Assembly: GCA_023400055.1 (NCBI GenBank)
Contig: JAEXFN010000017.1
Location: 1-64,000 of the forward strand
Origin: Bacillota bacterium
GTDB lineage: Bacteria > Bacillota > UBA4882 > UBA8346
Direction of reading: 5' to 3'
DNA length: 64,000 bases
Shown here: piece by piece, positions 52,058-60,456 of the stretch
How the letters are laid out: each line of letters begins with the position of its first letter
How positions within the stretch are numbered: the stretch's first letter is position 1
Notes under the pieces: model-generated
Seen by the model: only the letters and a program-made list of their open reading frames with translations
Told to the model about the DNA's origin: nothing
Database searches by the model: none
Made by a program: the position numbers and the translations under genes

Positions 52058-52085
52058 GCCACCGTCCCGACGGTGGTTCTTTTTT
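52058..52085 (+). terminator. Terminator after the barrel protein gene
   Basis: Stem CCACCGT, loop CCCG, stem ACGGTGG, then TTCTTTTTT. Confidence 0.9.
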
Positions 52086-52138
52086 ATGGACAGTGAGCCG
52101 GTTCAGCCGTTCTTTCGCCAGGCCGGGAAATGCTTCTC

Positions 52139-52348
52139 GCACTGCAAATTACTGCGGCGGCAAGCGCCGTTGTTGCTTTAGTTGCTGAAAATTCTCCGGC
52201 AGTCACCGCCATAGTTTCTTCAGTTGAAAAAAATACTTCGGCGGCTAGCGCCATAGTTTTTTCAGTTGGTCAAACTACTATGGCGGTGACTACCGGAGTT
52301 TATTCGGTAACTCAAGATGGCGTGGCAGGAACCGCCGCATGGTCTCAC
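52139..52348. repeat. 21-bp-period tandem array 5 with alternating unit types
   Basis: Ten consecutive 21-bp units. Two types alternate, giving a 42-bp higher-order period: one type like GTTGAAAAAAATACTTCGG (52181, 52223, 52265) and one like GCTAGCGCCATAGTTTTTTC (52202, 52244, 52286). Units begin with G and end CG or CA. The plus strand is open across it and reads hydrophobic heptads, but there is no Shine-Dalgarno for that frame at its left end. Confidence 0.88.
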
Positions 52349-52707
52349 CAAAGGATGGCTGTCCATGGGCCACGCGGCGGAGAAAGAACGGCAATGAAGA
52401 GACGGGTTTAAAGCAGGAATTAATCAAAAATCTGCGAATTCTTTATTCGTCGAACCAATTATTCCAGCGCTGGAGCGGGGCCTGCTGGCGGACAGCCGAG
52501 CGGATCCAGCCTTTGCGCGAACGGTTTTCGGCCGAGTTTTTCGCGGCTGCGTTCGTAACCAACCGGCCGCTCGAGGGCTTTCGCGATAAGTCGGCCACGG
52601 ACTGGAATCAATTGAAGGCATTTTACTTAATCCTGGATCAGATGGGAGAATTGCCGGGGCTCGGCGGCGTCGGCGACAGTGATGGACATGAAGCAACTTC
52701 CGATTAA
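52339..52707 (+). CDS. Possible small protein upstream of aroE, unknown function
   Basis: 122 residues if ATG 52339 is used; AGGAA lies about 8 nt upstream, but this start lies inside the end of the repeat array. The C-terminal 90 residues (from ELIKNLRILYSSNQLFQRW) look like a real helical protein rich in Arg, Phe and Leu. The end overlaps aroE by 20 bp, which would allow translational coupling, since aroE lacks a good Shine-Dalgarno of its own. Not recognised. Confidence 0.42.
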   Translation: MVSPKDGCPWATRRRKNGNEETGLKQELIKNLRILYSSNQLFQRWSGACWRTAERIQPLRERFSAEFFAAAFVTNRPLEGFRDKSATDWNQLKAFYLILDQMGELPGLGGVGDSDGHEATSD

Positions 52708-53545
52708 CGGCGGCACCGCGGTTTATGGTGTTTTCGGCGACCCGGTAGCGCACAGCCTTTCGCCCGCCATGCACAACGCGGCATTTGCCGAATTGAAATT
52801 AAACTGTGTCTATCTGCCCTTCCATGTATCGCTTGCTAGCTTGCCGGAAGCGGTCCGCGGCATTCGGGGACTCGGCATCAAGGGGATCAACCTGACGATT
52901 CCGCTCAAGCAGGCGGTCCTGCCCGAGCTGGATGAGATCTTCGGCGATTCGCTGCAGAGCGGCTCGGTCAACACCATCATCAATCGCGATGGCCGGCTGT
53001 TGGGCACCAGCACCGATGGGAGCGGATTTATCCAATCCCTGCGCGAGGAGGGCGGCTTCGATCCGTGCGGCAAGAACATCGCGCTGTTGGGAGCGGGCGG
53101 TTCAGCGGCCGCGCTGGTATACCGGCTGATCGCCGCCAATATCCGCTCGTTGACCGTCCTTAACCGCGATCCGCGCCGCCTGCGGGAGCTGTATGATCAG
53201 GTGCGCGGTCGGACCGGATTCGAATTGGTCGCGGTACCGCTGGCGGAAATGGAGAAGCTGGACTGGAACGGGTTCGATCTATTGGTGAATACGACTTCCG
53301 TGGGGTTACATACCGATGAATCGTTAGTGCCGCCGAAATTCCTGCGGGAATCGCTTTTTGTCTACGATCTGGTATACCGGAAGGGTGGCACGCGGCTCGT
53401 CAACGAGGCCGGTCGGGCAGGATGCAGAGTCCTCTCAGGTTTATCGTTATTGCTATACCAGGGCGCCCAGAGCTTCACTTTCTGGTTCGAGCGGGAGGCG
53501 CCGCTCGCCAGGATGCGCCGGGCCTTGGCGGAAAGTCAGGCCTGA
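52688..53545 (+). CDS. aroE: Shikimate dehydrogenase
   Basis: Reduces 3-dehydroshikimate to shikimate with NADPH in aromatic amino acid synthesis. 285 residues. Substrate site YGVFGDPVAHSLSPAMHN, catalytic lysine in GINLTIPLKQAVL, NADP-binding GAGGSAAALVYRL and NTTSVGL are all present. ATG 52688 gives the usual N-terminus, but GTG 52679 and ATG 52682 are also possible; none has a good ribosome site. Confidence 0.95.
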   Translation: MKQLPINGGTAVYGVFGDPVAHSLSPAMHNAAFAELKLNCVYLPFHVSLASLPEAVRGIRGLGIKGINLTIPLKQAVLPELDEIFGDSLQSGSVNTIINRDGRLLGTSTDGSGFIQSLREEGGFDPCGKNIALLGAGGSAAALVYRLIAANIRSLTVLNRDPRRLRELYDQVRGRTGFELVAVPLAEMEKLDWNGFDLLVNTTSVGLHTDESLVPPKFLRESLFVYDLVYRKGGTRLVNEAGRAGCRVLSGLSLLLYQGAQSFTFWFEREAPLARMRRALAESQA

Positions 53546-53613
53546 CGCGCCAAGCGATCGCTCCAAAAATAAAAATATGCGCCGCCAAAAATAAAACCAA
53601 CGGGGGAGGAGCC

Positions 53614-53877
53614 ATGAGTTTGAAAAATTATATGGAAGATGTGGTTAGGGAGGTCTTTGTGGAATTTCAGCGCCAATATCCCGAATTTTGCATGTGTGAC
53701 CGTTGCCAGTCGGATACCATCGCCATCGCCTTATCCAATTTAAAAGGGAGATACGCGGTCAGCCCGGAGGGAGAGGTTTTCGCCAAACTGTCCCGGGAAG
53801 ACCGGCAAGTACGCGCCGATGCCTTGCTGATCATTATCGAGGCCGCTAAACAAGTAGCCGCGAATCCGCATCACTAA
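53614..53877 (+). CDS. comFB: ComFB family protein
   Basis: 87 residues, starting MSLKNYMEDVVREVFVEF. The FCMCDRCQSDTIAIALSNLKGRY block (shown in part, with a CxxC pair) and VSPEGEVFAKL identify the late competence ComFB family. Homologues in other bacteria bind cyclic di-nucleotides; the CxxC pair binds zinc in some. GGGGGAGGAG precedes the ATG. Not linked here to comFA or comFC. Confidence 0.85.
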   Translation: MSLKNYMEDVVREVFVEFQRQYPEFCMCDRCQSDTIAIALSNLKGRYAVSPEGEVFAKLSREDRQVRADALLIIIEAAKQVAANPHH

Positions 53878-54062
53878 AGGCCGGCATCGTTTTGATAGAC
53901 ATTACACGCACCATTGTGAAAATGGACGCAGGAATCACAACCTGCGTCTTCTGATAGGTCGTCCTCAAAAGCCATCCGTAGACTTTGAGCGGCCGCAATT
54001 GGCTCGTATTCACCGCATTCCTGGGCAATGGTATTATAATTGTCCCTGATCCGGGAGTCCAT
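53874..54062 (-). CDS. Small cysteine-containing protein, unknown function
   Basis: 62 residues, starting MDSRIRDNYNTIAQECGEYE and ending with a cysteine motif (AGCDSCVHFHNGACNVY) that could bind a metal. GAGG lies 9 nt before ATG 54062. It is convergent with comFB and their ends overlap by 4 bp. Family not recognised. Confidence 0.68.
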   Translation of the reverse strand: MDSRIRDNYNTIAQECGEYEPIAAAQSLRMAFEDDLSEDAGCDSCVHFHNGACNVYQNDAGL

Positions 54063-54199
54063 GGTTTTTCGCCTCAATCCTTTTGAAATGCGAGTTTATT
54101 TTGTCGCCCGGAGGTGCAAAATATTCCTGACCTTCCGAAAGAGTCCGCCTCGGATGCGGCGGGCGCCGGTCGGTTCAAAAAATTAGGACGGGTATCGAC

Positions 54200-54228
54200 T
54201 TGTGTAGCTGAAATAAATCCGTTATAAT
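54200..54228 (+). promoter_or_regulatory. Sigma-A-type promoter of the RNase J gene
   Basis: TTGTGT (54200-54205), 17-bp spacer, perfect TATAAT (54223-54228). The leader is about 145 nt. It is the main recognisable content of the 54063-54377 gap. Confidence 0.75.
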
Positions 54229-54377
54229 TATAACTATTGTAGAAAATGTGCGGCATTTGGAACGGCAAGGTTAGTTCTCTGATTTTTTAAAGGGGTATCG
54301 GGCAACCCTGCGGAAAAAGTCCGAAGATACACTTTAACCAACCGATCTATACAGCACAAGTGGAGGTGTTTTTTTTA

Positions 54378-56045
54378 TTGGGTCTGTTTAACAAGCAAGA
54401 CCGTGTTTTGCTGATCCCCCTCGGAGGACTGGGCGAGATTGGCAAGAACATGATGGCGATCGAGTGCAACCGGGAAATCATAGTCATTGATGCCGGTTTG
54501 GCATTTCCCGATGAGGATATGCTGGGAATCGATCTGGTGATTCCGGATATCTCTTATTTATTGGATAACCGGGAGCGCGTGAAGGGGATCATTTTGACCC
54601 ACGGCCACGAGGATCATATCGGCGCGTTGCCCTATATCCTCAAACAATTGAATGTTCCGATTTATGGTACCAAGCTTACGCTCGGCCTAGCCAAAGGCAA
54701 GTTTGAAGAGCATAACATGGTCCGGGACGTTCATACCGTTTGCGTCAAGGCCGGCGACGAACTTAAAATCGGCGGTTTCACGGTGGAGTTTATTCACGTG
54801 AACCATAGCATCGCCGATGTGACCGCCTTGGCTGTTCACACGCCGGTCGGCGTGATTTTGCACACCGCTGATTTCAAGTTCGACCATACGCCGGTGGACG
54901 GGAAAGTCACTGACTTCCGGAAACTGGCCGAACTGGGGGATAAAGGGGTGCTGGTGCTCCTCTCCGACAGCACCAATGTCGAGCGGGAAGGATATACTCC
55001 TTCCGAACGCGAGTTGATCAAGAACTTCAAGGAGATTTTCGTTCAGGCGCCCGGGCGGATCCTGGTGGCGACTTTCGCCTCCAATATTCACCGGATCCAG
55101 CAGATCATGGATACCGCTTTTTACTACGAACGGAAAGTGGCTTTGGTGGGCCGGAGCATGATCAATGTCGCCACCATCGCCATGGATTTAGGATATCTGA
55201 AAGTCCCGGAGGGATTGTTGGTCGATATTGACGAGATTGACCGCTATCCCGCCAGCCAGGTTACCATCATTACCACCGGCACCCAGGGAGAGCCGATGTC
55301 CGCCTTGACGCGCATGGCTACTTCCGATCACCGCAAAATCAACATCGTCTCCGGTGACACCGTGCTGATCTCGGCTTCCACCATTCCCGGCAACGAGAAA
55401 CTGGTGGCCCGGACCATTAACCATCTGTTTAAGCTGGGGGCCAAGGTGATCTACGAGTCCGATTCGGGCATCCATGTTTCGGGACACGCCAGCCAGGAAG
55501 AACAGAAGCTGATGCTGAACCTGGTGCGGCCGAAATTCTTCGTGCCAGTGCATGGCGAATACCGTCATCTGGTGCAACACGCCCATCTTGCGGTAGAGGT
55601 GGGGATCGATAGTGAAAATGTGATCATTGCCGAGAACGGCGATGTGATCGAGGTGACCCGCGAAAAAATCCGGATCGCCAATAAAGTGGCGTCCGGAAAA
55701 GTCTTCGTCGACGGACTGGGCGTCGGCGACGTCGGCAATATTGTATTGCGGGACCGCAAACAACTATCCCAAGACGGCATCTTAATCGTCGTGGTGACGA
55801 TCGACAAGGATAACGGTAAAATTTTGGCCGGTCCGGATATCGTCTCCCGCGGTTTCGTCTATGTCCGCGAGTCGGAAGAGCTGATCGAGGACGCCAAAGA
55901 AAAAGTGAAGCAAGCCATCGAAAATTGTTCCCAGAATGCGGATTGGGCGACGATGAAAAACCAGATCCGGGAGGTTCTCGGCAAGCACCTTTACGGCAAG
56001 ATGAAACGCCGTCCGATGATCCTGCCGATCATCATGGAAGTGTAA
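54378..56045 (+). CDS. rnj: Ribonuclease J
   Basis: Metallo-beta-lactamase/beta-CASP ribonuclease with 5'-3' exonuclease and endonuclease activity, central to mRNA decay and rRNA maturation. 555 residues. Start pattern IPLGGLGEIGKNM, metal motif HGHEDHIGALPY, then VNHSIADV, HTADFKFDHTPVDG, and the beta-CASP region with GTQGEPMSALTRM; H-motif VHGEYRHL. TTG 54378 has GGAGGTG (54362-54368) upstream and gives the normal length. Only one copy is in this window, so J1 and J2 cannot be told apart. Confidence 0.95.
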   Translation: MGLFNKQDRVLLIPLGGLGEIGKNMMAIECNREIIVIDAGLAFPDEDMLGIDLVIPDISYLLDNRERVKGIILTHGHEDHIGALPYILKQLNVPIYGTKLTLGLAKGKFEEHNMVRDVHTVCVKAGDELKIGGFTVEFIHVNHSIADVTALAVHTPVGVILHTADFKFDHTPVDGKVTDFRKLAELGDKGVLVLLSDSTNVEREGYTPSERELIKNFKEIFVQAPGRILVATFASNIHRIQQIMDTAFYYERKVALVGRSMINVATIAMDLGYLKVPEGLLVDIDEIDRYPASQVTIITTGTQGEPMSALTRMATSDHRKINIVSGDTVLISASTIPGNEKLVARTINHLFKLGAKVIYESDSGIHVSGHASQEEQKLMLNLVRPKFFVPVHGEYRHLVQHAHLAVEVGIDSENVIIAENGDVIEVTREKIRIANKVASGKVFVDGLGVGDVGNIVLRDRKQLSQDGILIVVVTIDKDNGKILAGPDIVSRGFVYVRESEELIEDAKEKVKQAIENCSQNADWATMKNQIREVLGKHLYGKMKRRPMILPIIMEV

Positions 56046-56054
56046 AACGGGAAG

Positions 56055-56276
56055 CTAATGTTCGTCAAAGGGATTCTCCAGATTGTTGAGGATGAGCCGT
56101 AGCTCATCCTCCCACTTTAGCTGGTGATAAGTGAGAATCTCCTTTCGGACGAGGGAAGGCGTATGGCAATTGGAGCAAACAATGCCGAAAACGTCGTTCT
56201 TATGGTTGACTATATAGTGAAGGGTATCTACCCCACAGCGCGGGCAGAGATAAATGTGATCGTGTTCTTGTTCCAT
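56055..56276 (-). CDS. Bh-like zinc-ribbon protein
   Basis: 73 residues. Two CxxC pairs (LCPRCGVDT and VCSNCHTPS) form a zinc ribbon; the rest, starting MEQEHDHIYLCPRCG, resembles the small bh protein of Bacillus. Function unknown. Convergent with the RNase J gene, with 9 bp between stop codons and no visible terminator. Confidence 0.75.
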   Translation of the reverse strand: MEQEHDHIYLCPRCGVDTLHYIVNHKNDVFGIVCSNCHTPSLVRKEILTYHQLKWEDELRLILNNLENPFDEH

Positions 56277-56463
56277 CCCGAACAGCTCCTCTATGGTCCG
56301 TTTCTACGAAGTTCCTTCTGCTTGCCTGCATATAGTATTTGAGAAACCCCCCGAATCATGCTGGCAACTAAAGTTAAGGCTCTTCCAAAATTCATAAAGC
56401 TCGTACATGGGAAGCAGGAATGGTATAATTTACCACGAATAATTTCCAGTGGAGGTGGCCGGT

Positions 56464-57549
56464 ATGAATGCGGAAGAGATGCAATATTGGTTGCGGTGGA
56501 ATCGGGTGCCGGGAATCGGCTCCATTCGTTTTTTTAAACTCCTGCAAGAATTCGGCAATATGAAAGATGCGTGGCACGCGCCGCTCAGTCGCTTGCAGCC
56601 GCTGATCGGCGAAAAAGCTGCGGCGAGCCTGCGGCAAACGCGCGCCTGGGACCCGGAACGGGAATTGCGCAGCCTCGGGCAGCAAGGTTTTTGGGTGGTT
56701 TGCCATCCCGATGAAAATTATCCCGCTCCCCTTCGCAAAATTGCCGACCCGCCGCCGCTACTCTATGGAGTCGGTCAGTTTAGCCAGGGCGATGATATCG
56801 CCATTGCCGTGGTCGGAACGAGAAATCCCAGTCCACAAGGAGAATACATCGCCCAGGAACTGGCGATGAACCTTAGTCATCAAGGCCTGACCATTGTCAG
56901 CGGCATGGCGCGCGGCATCGATTCCCAAGCCCACCTGGGCGCTTTGGAAGCGCAGGGCCGGACGATTGCCGTGCTGGGCTGCGGCTTGGATATCGTTTAT
57001 CCGCCGGAAAACCGGGACCTGATGGAGCGGATCGTCGCCCAGGGAGCCGTCGTCAGCGAATATCCGCTCAAGACGCAACCCCTGGCGCAGAATTTTCCGG
57101 CCCGCAACCGGATTATCAGCGGGCTAAGCCTGGGCGTGGTCGTGGTAGAGGCGGCTCAGGACAGCGGTTCGCTGATAACGGCCGGATTTGCCGTGGAACA
57201 GGGTCGCGAGGTTTTCGCGGTCCCCGGAAATATCGGCAGCGATGGCAGCAAAGGACCGCATAAATTACTGAAGCAGGGCGCTAAATTGGTGGAGGATTAC
57301 CGCGATATCCTCGCCGAGTTGGCTATCCCTCATTTGGAAATGGCGGAGGTGGCCGCCGCTCAAATCGATTCTTTCAGTCCAAGCGAGCAGAAGATTCTGG
57401 GCGTTATGAGCCGGGAGCCTTTGCATGTGGATCAGATCTTGCGCCGGGTGGCTTTGGCGCCCGCCGAATTGAACGCGGTTTTAATCCAATTGGAACTTAA
57501 AGGCGTGGTCAAGCGTTTTCCAGGACAGCTTTACCTGCGTCTAAAATAA
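56464..57549 (+). CDS. dprA: DNA processing protein DprA
   Basis: Loads RecA on incoming single-stranded DNA during transformation. 361 residues. An N-terminal helix-hairpin region (RVPGIGSIRFFKLL) is followed by the Rossmann-like core with VVGTRNPSPQG, IVSGMARGIDSQAHLGAL, TIAVLGCGLDIVYPPENR and PARNRIISGLS, and a C-terminal winged helix (DQILRRVALAPAELNAVL). ATG 56464 has GGAGGTGG upstream. It is followed by smg. Confidence 0.95.
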   Translation: MNAEEMQYWLRWNRVPGIGSIRFFKLLQEFGNMKDAWHAPLSRLQPLIGEKAAASLRQTRAWDPERELRSLGQQGFWVVCHPDENYPAPLRKIADPPPLLYGVGQFSQGDDIAIAVVGTRNPSPQGEYIAQELAMNLSHQGLTIVSGMARGIDSQAHLGALEAQGRTIAVLGCGLDIVYPPENRDLMERIVAQGAVVSEYPLKTQPLAQNFPARNRIISGLSLGVVVVEAAQDSGSLITAGFAVEQGREVFAVPGNIGSDGSKGPHKLLKQGAKLVEDYRDILAELAIPHLEMAEVAAAQIDSFSPSEQKILGVMSREPLHVDQILRRVALAPAELNAVLIQLELKGVVKRFPGQLYLRLK

Positions 57550-57562
57550 AATAAATAGTTAC

Positions 57563-57577
57563 AAAACACGGTGTTTT
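57563..57577 (+). terminator. Short hairpin after dprA
   Basis: AAAACAC G GTGTTTT is a perfect inverted repeat that runs into TTATTATATA. The 1-nt loop and AT-rich stem make termination uncertain. Confidence 0.35.
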
Positions 57578-57712
57578 ATTATATACTATGATCAAAATTT
57601 GACTCCGCTGAATCTTTACATCCGGGACGGGAAAGGTATTTTCTCAAAAACTTATAAACTTAAACCGAGGTTTTTACGAATTAATTAATAGCCCAGACAA
57701 GGGGATGAAAAG

Positions 57713-58186
57713 ATGGAACGGGTTATTCAGATAGCGAACTATGTCATGAAGCAGGTGCTGGATCAAGCTCAAGAAGGGAATGAGCTTTCGGAACGGCATC
57801 TGATCGCGGCATTGATCGAGCAGGGCTTCGAACCCAATGAAATCGAGGCCGCCTTTAAACTGCTTTATTCCATACCCGCTACTTTGAAAGCGGATGATCA
57901 GGTTGACGCCGATTTAGATGTCAATGGCTATCGGGTATTCAGCCCGGCCGAGATCCGCAAACTTTCCCTTCCTTGCCGGGGCGAGTTGATCCGCCTGGTT
58001 GACAGCGCCCTGATCTCCCCGGATGAGCTGGAGAAGATTCTGGCGGAAGCTTTAATGATGGATTCCTTCGAAATCGGGATGAAGGAATTGGAATTGATAC
58101 TGCATAAAGTGATCACCGATGAGGAACGATTATTGATGATCCTCTTCCATCCCAATGAAAATGCAGCTTGCATGGCTTTGAATTAA
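57713..58186 (+). CDS. smg: Smg/DUF494 family protein
   Basis: 157 residues, all helical. The pattern LIAALIEQGFEPNEIEAAF, then YRVFSPAEIRKLSLPCRGELIRL, then the ALISPDELEKILAEALMMD helix matches the Smg (DUF494) family, best known in proteobacteria, where the order is dprA-smg-topA. The same order is present here. Function unknown; GGGGATGAAAAG precedes the ATG. Confidence 0.82.
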   Translation: MERVIQIANYVMKQVLDQAQEGNELSERHLIAALIEQGFEPNEIEAAFKLLYSIPATLKADDQVDADLDVNGYRVFSPAEIRKLSLPCRGELIRLVDSALISPDELEKILAEALMMDSFEIGMKELELILHKVITDEERLLMILFHPNENAACMALN

Positions 58187-58197
58187 ACGTTCCCGAC

Positions 58198-58220
58198 GGG
58201 TTAGTGATAACCCTTTTTTT
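58198..58220 (+). terminator. Terminator after smg
   Basis: Stem GGGTTA, loop GTGA, stem TAACCC, then seven T. It separates smg from topA. Confidence 0.88.
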
Positions 58221-58350
58221 ATGAATTAATAACTTTACGTAAGAAAATTCATTTGTCGTATAAACCTAAACCGTCTGAATGAAAACCGACGGAATCCGTG
58301 CCAAACTAGGGCAGCTTTACGACATGGAAAGATAGTTGGAGGTATCTGGC

Positions 58351-60456
58351 GTGAAATCACTGGTCATCGTGGAATCCCCGGCTAAGGCCAAAACGATCGA
58401 GAAGTATTTGGGCAAGAAATACATGGTGCGAGCATCCATGGGTCATGTTGTCGACCTGCCGAAGAGTCAATTCGGGGTCGATATTCATAATGGGTTTAAA
58501 CCTAAATATATCAATATCCGGGGCAAAGGCAAAATCATTCAGGAGCTAAAAGAATCTGCCAAAAAAGCCGATTCGGTCTTTCTGGCCACCGACCCGGACC
58601 GCGAAGGCGAGGCCATCTCCTGGCATTTGGCGAACATCCTGGATTTAAAGCAGGATCGCTGCCAACGGGTTGAATTTCATGAGATCACTAAGCGGGCGGT
58701 GGAGAACTCTTTAAAACATCCCCGTCCCATCGATCTGGATAAAGTCAATGCCCAGCAAGCGCGGCGCATCTTGGACCGGATCGTCGGTTATGAATTGAGT
58801 CCGTTATTATGGCGGAAGATTCGCCGGGGCTTGAGCGCCGGCCGGGTCCAATCCGTGGCGGTCCGGCTCATCTGCGAACGGGAACAGGAGATCCGCGAGT
58901 TCATCAAGGAAGAATACTGGAGCATTACCGGCGATTTCAGCACTGCCAAAGAGGAAAAGTTTTCGGCGAAGCTGACCTCCAAGGGCAGGAAAAAACTGGC
59001 GATCACCGATGAAGAACAGGCTCAGGCTATCGCGGCCGAGCTTAAGAACCTGCAATATCTGATCACGGAAGTGAAACGGAAGGAAAAGTTGCGTTTTCCG
59101 GCTCCGCCCTTCACGACCAGCAGTTTGCAGCAGGAGGCCGCCCGTAAGCTGGGTTTTGGCGCCAAAAAAACGATGATGCTCGCCCAACAGCTTTACGAGG
59201 GCATCGAATTGGGCGAGGCGGGCAGCGACGGGCTGATCACTTATATGAGAACGGACTCGGTGCGAGTCGCGGAAGAGGCGCAACTTGAAGCGAGGGAAGT
59301 CATCAAGGAACGGTATGGCCCTCATTCCCTGCCCGAAGCGATCCCGGTCTACAAGACGAAAACCGCCGGGGCCCAGGAAGCTCACGAAGCGATCCGTCCC
59401 ACCCGCATCGGACGGGTCCCGGAAGCGGTCAAAGAATTTCTTTCCAAAGATCAGTTCCGGTTATATCAATTGATCTGGTCGCGGTTCACCGCGAGCCAGA
59501 TGCGTCCGGCCGTTATGGATACGGTCGGAGTGGAGATCAAGGGCGGTACGTATGGATTCCGGGCCAGCGGCAGCGTTTTGAAGTTCGCGGGATTCCTCGA
59601 GGTCTATCAGGAGGGCCAGGACGATGAGACGTTGGAGGAAGAAGGCATGTTGCCGGAACTGACTGAAGGGGAGCGGGTTTTGCTGCAGGCGCTTACGCCA
59701 AAGCAGCATTTTACCCAGCCGCCGCCCCGCTACACCGAGGCCACCTTGATCAAAACCTTGGAAGAAAAGGGGATCGGCCGGCCCAGCACCTATGCCCCGA
59801 CCATCGATACCATTCTCAAGCGGAATTATGTGCAACTGGCCGAGAAGCGTTTCAGCCCGACCGATCTGGGGCAGGTCGTCGTCGATTTGCTCAAACAAAA
59901 GTTCGGACAGATTGTGGATTATGAATTCACCGCCGAGATGGAAGAGAAACTGGACCAGATCGCCGAGGGTAATATGGAATGGGTCAATGTGTTAGCCGAT
60001 TTTTACGGCACTTTCAGCCAGGAGCTGGCCCAGGCCAAGGAGACCGTCGAACGGTTGGAAGTCCCGGTGGAAGAGAGCGACGAAAAATGCGAAAAATGCG
60101 GCCGGACCATGGTCTATAAATACGGCCGCTTCGGGAAATTCCTGGCCTGCCCCGGCTATCCGGAGTGCAAAAACGCCAAACCGTTGCGCAAGGTATTGGG
60201 GCTGAAATGTCCCAAATGCGGCCAGGGCGAGGTCGTGGAGCGGAAATCGAAGAAAGGCCGTTTGTTTTACGGTTGCAACAAGTACCCGGAATGCGATTTT
60301 GTCACCTGGGAACGGCCCTATAAGGAACCTTGCCCCAAATGCGGCTCCATTTGCACGGTGAAAGGCGGCCGGAATCAACCCAAACAGATAACCTGCCTGA
60401 ATCAGAATTGCGACTACCAAGCCGAATTGACTGAACAAGGCGGGAATGCGGAATGA
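58351..60456 (+). CDS. topA: DNA topoisomerase I
   Basis: Type IA topoisomerase that relaxes negative supercoils. 701 residues. TOPRIM motifs VESPAKAKTIEKYLG and ATDPDREGEAI, active-site tyrosine in LITYMRTDSVR, and the KTAGAQEAHEAIRPT block. Three C-terminal zinc ribbons follow from about residue 580 (CEKCG...CPGYPEC, CPKCG...CNKYPEC, CPKCG...CLNQNC). GTG 58351 has GGAGG 8 nt upstream and is preferred to the TTG at 58336, which overlaps that site. ATGA overlap with trmFO. Confidence 0.97.
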   Translation: MKSLVIVESPAKAKTIEKYLGKKYMVRASMGHVVDLPKSQFGVDIHNGFKPKYINIRGKGKIIQELKESAKKADSVFLATDPDREGEAISWHLANILDLKQDRCQRVEFHEITKRAVENSLKHPRPIDLDKVNAQQARRILDRIVGYELSPLLWRKIRRGLSAGRVQSVAVRLICEREQEIREFIKEEYWSITGDFSTAKEEKFSAKLTSKGRKKLAITDEEQAQAIAAELKNLQYLITEVKRKEKLRFPAPPFTTSSLQQEAARKLGFGAKKTMMLAQQLYEGIELGEAGSDGLITYMRTDSVRVAEEAQLEAREVIKERYGPHSLPEAIPVYKTKTAGAQEAHEAIRPTRIGRVPEAVKEFLSKDQFRLYQLIWSRFTASQMRPAVMDTVGVEIKGGTYGFRASGSVLKFAGFLEVYQEGQDDETLEEEGMLPELTEGERVLLQALTPKQHFTQPPPRYTEATLIKTLEEKGIGRPSTYAPTIDTILKRNYVQLAEKRFSPTDLGQVVVDLLKQKFGQIVDYEFTAEMEEKLDQIAEGNMEWVNVLADFYGTFSQELAQAKETVERLEVPVEESDEKCEKCGRTMVYKYGRFGKFLACPGYPECKNAKPLRKVLGLKCPKCGQGEVVERKSKKGRLFYGCNKYPECDFVTWERPYKEPCPKCGSICTVKGGRNQPKQITCLNQNCDYQAELTEQGGNAE

